Assembly (NCBI GenBank): GCA_039923755.1
Contig: JBDTCD010000052.1
Coordinates: forward strand, 1 to 9,885
From: Terrimesophilobacter sp039923755
GTDB lineage: Bacteria; Actinomycetota; Actinomycetes; Actinomycetales; Microbacteriaceae
Length of the DNA: 9,885 nt
Direction: 5' to 3'
A program made the position numbers and the translations under genes. The notes below the pieces were generated by a model that saw nothing but the letters and a program-made list of their open reading frames with translations, had not been told where the DNA came from and did not search any database. Positions 6,807-9,885 of this stretch are shown piece after piece (the first letter of the stretch is position 1; each line of letters starts with the position of its first letter).

Positions 6807-6845
6807 CAGGAGAGTCGGGTCATGGGCCCGGCTCTCCTGCTTTAA
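6807..6845 (+). terminator. Rho-independent terminator after DUF4870 copy 1
   Basis: CAGGAGAGTCGGG (6807-6819), a 7-base loop, and CCCGGCTCTCCTG (6827-6839) form a 13-bp stem with one G-T pair. It is followed by CTTTA. The U tract is short, as is common in high-GC actinobacteria. It sits 14 bases after the stop of copy 1 and 13 bases before the ATG of copy 2. Confidence 0.8.
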
Positions 6846-6852
6846 TGGGGGC

Positions 6853-7227
6853 ATGTCAGACTCCATGCCGCCGCCCGTAAACCCCTACCAGACCGTCCAA
6901 CCGCTCAGCCCCTCAGACGAGAAGCTGTGGGCGATCCTTGTGCACATTGGCGGGATCTTCTTCGGGTTCCTGCCTGCCCTGATCGGGTATCTCGTGCTCA
7001 AGGACCGCGGCCCCTTCATCCGGCAGCACACGGGCACTGCGCTCAACTTCCAGCTCACGATGCTCATCGCGAGCGTGGTCGGGGCGATCCTGGTGATCGT
7101 GCTTGTCGGCTTTCTGATTCTCGCGGCGGTGAGCGTCCTCATTATTGTTTTCAGCATCCTTGCCGCAGTCGCCGCTAATAAGGGCGAGACGTACGAGTAC
7201 CCGCTCGCAATCAAGTTCATTAAGTAG
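6853..7227 (+). CDS. DUF4870 domain-containing small membrane protein (copy 2)
   Basis: This 124-residue DUF4870 protein is a diverged paralogue of the gene just upstream. The N-terminus is proline-rich (1-20), followed by SDEKLWAILVHIGGIFFGFLP with the family W-x3-H-x-GG pattern. The loop KDRGPFIRQHTGTALNFQ (50-67) is the family signature, and the ending is YEYPLAIKFIK. Hydrophobic segments lie near 25-48, 66-87 and 88-108; the last two are nearly continuous, so the topology is uncertain. The ATG at 6853 has no normal Shine-Dalgarno (only GGGGG one base away). A TTTAAT box ends six bases before it, so a leaderless transcript is possible. Alternatively it is read through from copy 1. Function unknown. 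Confidence 0.88.
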   Translation: MSDSMPPPVNPYQTVQPLSPSDEKLWAILVHIGGIFFGFLPALIGYLVLKDRGPFIRQHTGTALNFQLTMLIASVVGAILVIVLVGFLILAAVSVLIIVFSILAAVAANKGETYEYPLAIKFIK

Positions 7228-7236
7228 TCGACCGAT

Positions 7237-7252
7237 GCCCGAGACGGGCTTT
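7237..7252 (+). terminator. Putative terminator after DUF4870 copy 2
   Basis: GCCCG (7237-7241), AGA loop, CGGGC (7245-7249) followed by TTT. The stem is short but perfect and lies nine bases after the stop codon. It separates the plus-strand pair from convergent hemW. On the minus strand the hairpin is not followed by a T tract, so it would not serve hemW by this mechanism. Confidence 0.5.
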
Positions 7253-7291
7253 GGCGCTGGCGTCACGGCGGCGGCCAGAAACGGCCCGCGC

Positions 7292-8518
7292 TCATTGCTC
7301 CAGCGCGCGCACCACAGCGTCCGCAAGAAGCCGACCCCGCAAGGTCAGCACGATGAGACCGCGGAAGGCGGCTTCGGCGTTCACGAGGCCATCTGCGATG
7401 AGTCCGGCGACCGCGGTACGGCCCTCGGGGCTCAACTCAGTCGTCGACAGACCATCCCGGGTGCGCGTTGCGAGCAGCACTCGCTCTACTCTGCGCGTGT
7501 CATCGTCGAGACTCTCCCGTCCGGCGGCCGGTGACTGGCCCGCGAGGATGCGATCCGCATATGCAGCAGGATGCTTGACGTTCCACCACCTCACGCCGCC
7601 GATGTGGCTGTGCGCGCCCGGACCGATACCCCACCAGTCCTGACCCTGCCAATAAGCGAAATTGTGCCGGGACCGATGCTCGGCACCTCGAGCCCAGTTG
7701 CTCACCTCGTACCAGTCGAATCCGGCATCACCGAGCACCTGATCAGCCAACTCGTACTGTTCGGCAGCGAGATCATCATCTGGCATTGCGACCTCGCCGC
7801 GCCGGATCTGGCGGGCAAGTTTCGTCCCGTCCTCAACGATGAGCGAGTACGCGCTGAGGTGGTCAGGCTTCATGGCAATGGCCGAATCCAGCGAGGTGCG
7901 CCAGTCGTCGATGCTCTCCCCCGGCGTGTTGTAAATCAGGTCGAGGCTCACGTCCAGGCCGGCCTCCCGAGCCCAGCGGACGACCTGGGGTACGCGCTCA
8001 GGGTCGTGTGTGCGTTCGAGGGTCGCAAGCACGTGCTGTACAGCCGACTGCATGCCGAAAGACACGCGCGTGAACCCGGCCGCCTTCAACGCGTGGAGAT
8101 AGCCCGCATCGACGGAATCAGGATTCGCCTCGGTGGTGACTTCGGCATCGGCCGCGAGACCCCAGGTGTCCCTCACCGCAAAGAGAATTGAGATCAGATC
8201 GGTAACGGGGAGAAGGGTCGGTGTTCCCCCGCCGAAGAACACGGTCGACGCCTGACGCGCGGGCAGCCCGGCGGCATCCATCACGGTGGCTGCCAGAGCG
8301 ACTTCGGCGATCGCCTGGCCCGCGTAATCAGCCCGTTTCGCCCCGCGAAGCTCGACAGACGTATAGGTGTTGAAGTCACAGTATCCGCACCGCACTCTGC
8401 AGAACGGCACGTGCACATACACGCCGAAATTGCGTTCTGCCGCGCCGATCTTAACCGACGACGGCAGCGCTCCGTCAAGCGGGGCGGGATCGGCGAGAGG
8501 AAGCGCAGACGGCGACAT
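7292..8518 (-). CDS. hemW: HemW radical SAM protein (heme chaperone)
   Basis: This 408-residue radical SAM protein of the HemN/HemW group has the 4Fe-4S motif C40-x3-C44-x2-C47 followed by DFNTY. Also visible are FFGGGTP (94-100), TTEANPDS (128-135), LDLIYNTPGE (192-201), HNFAYW (285-290) and GIGPGAHSHI (297-306). The C-DF form of the cluster motif and the HN-x2-YW motif are HemW marks, so the protein is probably a heme-transfer chaperone and not a coproporphyrinogen dehydrogenase. The ATG at 8518 is chosen because it starts 11 bases after the DUF1990 stop with GAGG upstream; a longer frame to 8659 is a shadow of DUF1990. In many actinobacteria hemW lies directly before hrcA; here the DUF4870 pair intervenes. 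Confidence 0.93.
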   Translation of the reverse strand: MSPSALPLADPAPLDGALPSSVKIGAAERNFGVYVHVPFCRVRCGYCDFNTYTSVELRGAKRADYAGQAIAEVALAATVMDAAGLPARQASTVFFGGGTPTLLPVTDLISILFAVRDTWGLAADAEVTTEANPDSVDAGYLHALKAAGFTRVSFGMQSAVQHVLATLERTHDPERVPQVVRWAREAGLDVSLDLIYNTPGESIDDWRTSLDSAIAMKPDHLSAYSLIVEDGTKLARQIRRGEVAMPDDDLAAEQYELADQVLGDAGFDWYEVSNWARGAEHRSRHNFAYWQGQDWWGIGPGAHSHIGGVRWWNVKHPAAYADRILAGQSPAAGRESLDDDTRRVERVLLATRTRDGLSTTELSPEGRTAVAGLIADGLVNAEAAFRGLIVLTLRGRLLADAVVRALEQ

Positions 8519-8529
8519 GGTGTCGGACC

Positions 8530-9183
8530 TCAGCCCAGCGGATCGGAGAGCGCGCGGAAGTATTGGCGCGTGAACATCGCCTGCACCAGCCTGAGGACCG
8601 GGTACACAGCCCACCACTGCCACGAGGACGGGCGCGAGAACGCGCGGATGGTGAGCCACACCGAGCCGTCGTCAGTACGATCCACGATGAAGGACTCTTC
8701 ACCGCTTTCCGGGTGCCCTGGCAGGGTCCCGTAAGCGAAACCTTTGCGGTTCGGCTCGTCGATGACGTAAATAACGCGGCATGGAGCTGACAACCTGAAG
8801 AACCACAGCGGAACGACCAACTCGGCCGTGTCGCCCGGCGCGATCAACGGGTGACCCTCGCTGCCGTAGATGACCTCGCCGCCGCCGACCGGCGCCGGAG
8901 CCATCGGTGTCCCTGCATCATCGAAGGTAACCGGGCTGTACGTACCGTCGGTGACCTCTTGTGGCGACTCCTGAACTCTTACCTGAAACCCGCTCTTACG
9001 CTGGATCCCCCAGGTCATGGTCGCCTGCCACGCGTGTTCCCACCTCGCCGTGCCGTGACCAATGCGCGACCGACGCTCGAACGGGCGGAACCCTGCCGGC
9101 GGATACGTCATGAGGTCCGCGGCGCTCGTTCCGCCGACCGCGCCGTACGTCACCGCCTGCTGCCACGGAGAAAGCCTCGTCAC
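8530..9183 (-). CDS. DUF1990 family protein
   Basis: This 217-residue protein has the DUF1990 family pattern: YGAVGGT (13-19), YPPAGFRPFERRSRIGHG (27-44) with ARWEHA, APCRVIYVIDEPNRKGFAYG (133-152), LPGHPESGEESF (154-165) and WLTIRAFSRP (176-185). There is no signal peptide. One short hydrophobic stretch near 188-203 is tryptophan-rich and may be membrane-associated at most. The fold is thought to resemble START/SRPBCC-like ligand-binding proteins, but no biochemical role is established to my knowledge. The start is GTG at 9183 with a poor ribosome-binding site, so it is tentative; no better in-frame start is nearby. It lies 11 bp before hemW and is probably co-transcribed with it. Confidence 0.88.
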   Translation of the reverse strand: MTRLSPWQQAVTYGAVGGTSAADLMTYPPAGFRPFERRSRIGHGTARWEHAWQATMTWGIQRKSGFQVRVQESPQEVTDGTYSPVTFDDAGTPMAPAPVGGGEVIYGSEGHPLIAPGDTAELVVPLWFFRLSAPCRVIYVIDEPNRKGFAYGTLPGHPESGEESFIVDRTDDGSVWLTIRAFSRPSSWQWWAVYPVLRLVQAMFTRQYFRALSDPLG

Positions 9184-9238
9184 AATTTCTGGTCACCGTC
9201 CCGTCGTTCGAGTTCGGTCACTAGCGTAACGATCCTTG

Positions 9239-9885
9239 CTATGGTCCGTGATCCTCGATACCGGGCTGGACGAACCCCAGCTCATACGCGGTGATCACCG
9301 CTTGAATTCGGTCCCGGAGGCCGAGTTTAGCCAGTAGTCGGCTCACATGGGTCTTCACTGTACCCTCCGAGACGTGAAGCCGTTCTCCAATCTCAGCGTT
9401 ACTCAACCCGCGGGCAATCTCGGTGAGAACCTCGCGTTCCCGCTCGGTGAGCCTCTCCAAAACCTTGCCATCATTGTTGTGGGGTGCACGACGGACGTAT
9501 CCCTCAACAAGCCGACGAGTGATACTGGGAGCGATGAGCATGTCTCCGCGCACGATGGACTTCACTCCGGCGATGAGCTGCTCCGGTGACACGTCCTTCA
9601 CTAGGAATCCGCTTGCACCCGCACGTAATGCCTCATATACGTAGTGGTCGATGTCAAACGTCGTCAGCATCACGATGCGGGTTCGAGGGCTCACCGACAG
9701 GACCTCTGTGATTGCCTCGATCCCGCCGATCCCGGGCATTCGCACGTCGAGTAGCCTGACATCCGGTCGTGCAGTGCGTGCAAGTTCCACTGCCTGCGCT
9801 CCATCCTCACCCTCGCCGGCCACGGACATGTCGGGCTGCGACTCAAGTATCATCCGAAGTCCCGCGCGGATCAGCGGCTGGTCGT
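9239..9885 (-). CDS. NarL/FixJ-family response regulator (5' end cut by window edge)
   Basis: This is a two-component response regulator whose N-terminus runs off the window. The frame reads DQPLIRAGLRM before the first internal ATG at 9853, so the true start lies a few codons beyond 9885 and that ATG is not the start. Residues below are numbered from it. The receiver domain shows the phospho-acceptor D36 in LLDVRMPG, T64/T65 in MLTTF and K86 in FLVKD. The LuxR-type helix-turn-helix follows: LTEREREVL (135-143), then NAEIGERLHVSEGTVKTHV and LLAKLGLRDR. R33 in the third receiver strand (PDVRLLD) is unusual, as most members have a hydrophobic residue there. A partner histidine kinase is expected beyond the right edge. 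Target genes are unknown, and the 55 bp between its stop and DUF1990 leave co-transcription open. Confidence 0.93.
   Translation of the reverse strand, partial: DQPLIRAGLRMILESQPDMSVAGEGEDGAQAVELARTARPDVRLLDVRMPGIGGIEAITEVLSVSPRTRIVMLTTFDIDHYVYEALRAGASGFLVKDVSPEQLIAGVKSIVRGDMLIAPSITRRLVEGYVRRAPHNNDGKVLERLTEREREVLTEIARGLSNAEIGERLHVSEGTVKTHVSRLLAKLGLRDRIQAVITAYELGFVQPGIEDHGP

Noticed and set aside
7571..8191. A 206-codon plus-strand frame opposite hemW
   Set aside because: hemW on the other strand has all its catalytic motifs; this frame has no ribosome-binding site and no recognisable domain.
8519..8659. A 47-residue N-terminal extension of HemW with a signal-peptide-like stretch
   Set aside because: It overlaps the 3' end of the DUF1990 gene out of frame; HemW is cytoplasmic and the ATG at 8518 gives the usual length.

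Overview
The window is about 63% GC by eye and reads as a housekeeping stretch of a high-GC actinobacterium. The family is probably Microbacteriaceae or a close relative. This rests on the hrcA-dnaJ2 pair, the HIT-phoH-ybeY-CNNM/CBS-era order, a DUF1990 gene beside hemW, frequent GTG starts, and the wording of the proteins. I see no mobile element, CRISPR array, phage gene or RNA gene.

Layout. Nearly everything is on the minus strand, so transcription runs from high to low coordinates. From the right edge: a 5'-truncated NarL-type response regulator (9239-9885), a DUF1990 protein (8530-9183), and hemW (7292-8518). A small plus-strand island follows, with two tandem DUF4870 membrane proteins (6379-6792 and 6853-7227), each followed by a hairpin terminator. 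Next is a 204-bp divergent intergenic region (6175-6378) holding a recognisable but degenerate CIRCE operator. Then comes an eight-gene minus-strand array: hrcA, dnaJ, rsmE, HIT, phoH, ybeY, a CNNM/CBS transporter-like gene, and the first codons of era, cut by the left edge.

How the genes fit together. HrcA should repress its own promoter through the CIRCE element, and dnaJ follows 15 bp after hrcA. Below them lie genes for 16S rRNA modification (rsmE) and for rRNA maturation and quality control (phoH, ybeY, CNNM/CBS, era). The gaps are short and the last four junctions overlap, so heat-shock control could extend into ribosome maturation. E. coli has a parallel in its heat-inducible ybeZYX operon. 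Read-through across the whole array is an inference.

The window is mostly conventional. The points most worth checking are the CIRCE copy, the DUF4870 pair placed between hemW and hrcA, a 19-bp tandem repeat at the HIT start, and the altered first zinc motif in DnaJ. I found no convincing undescribed system.
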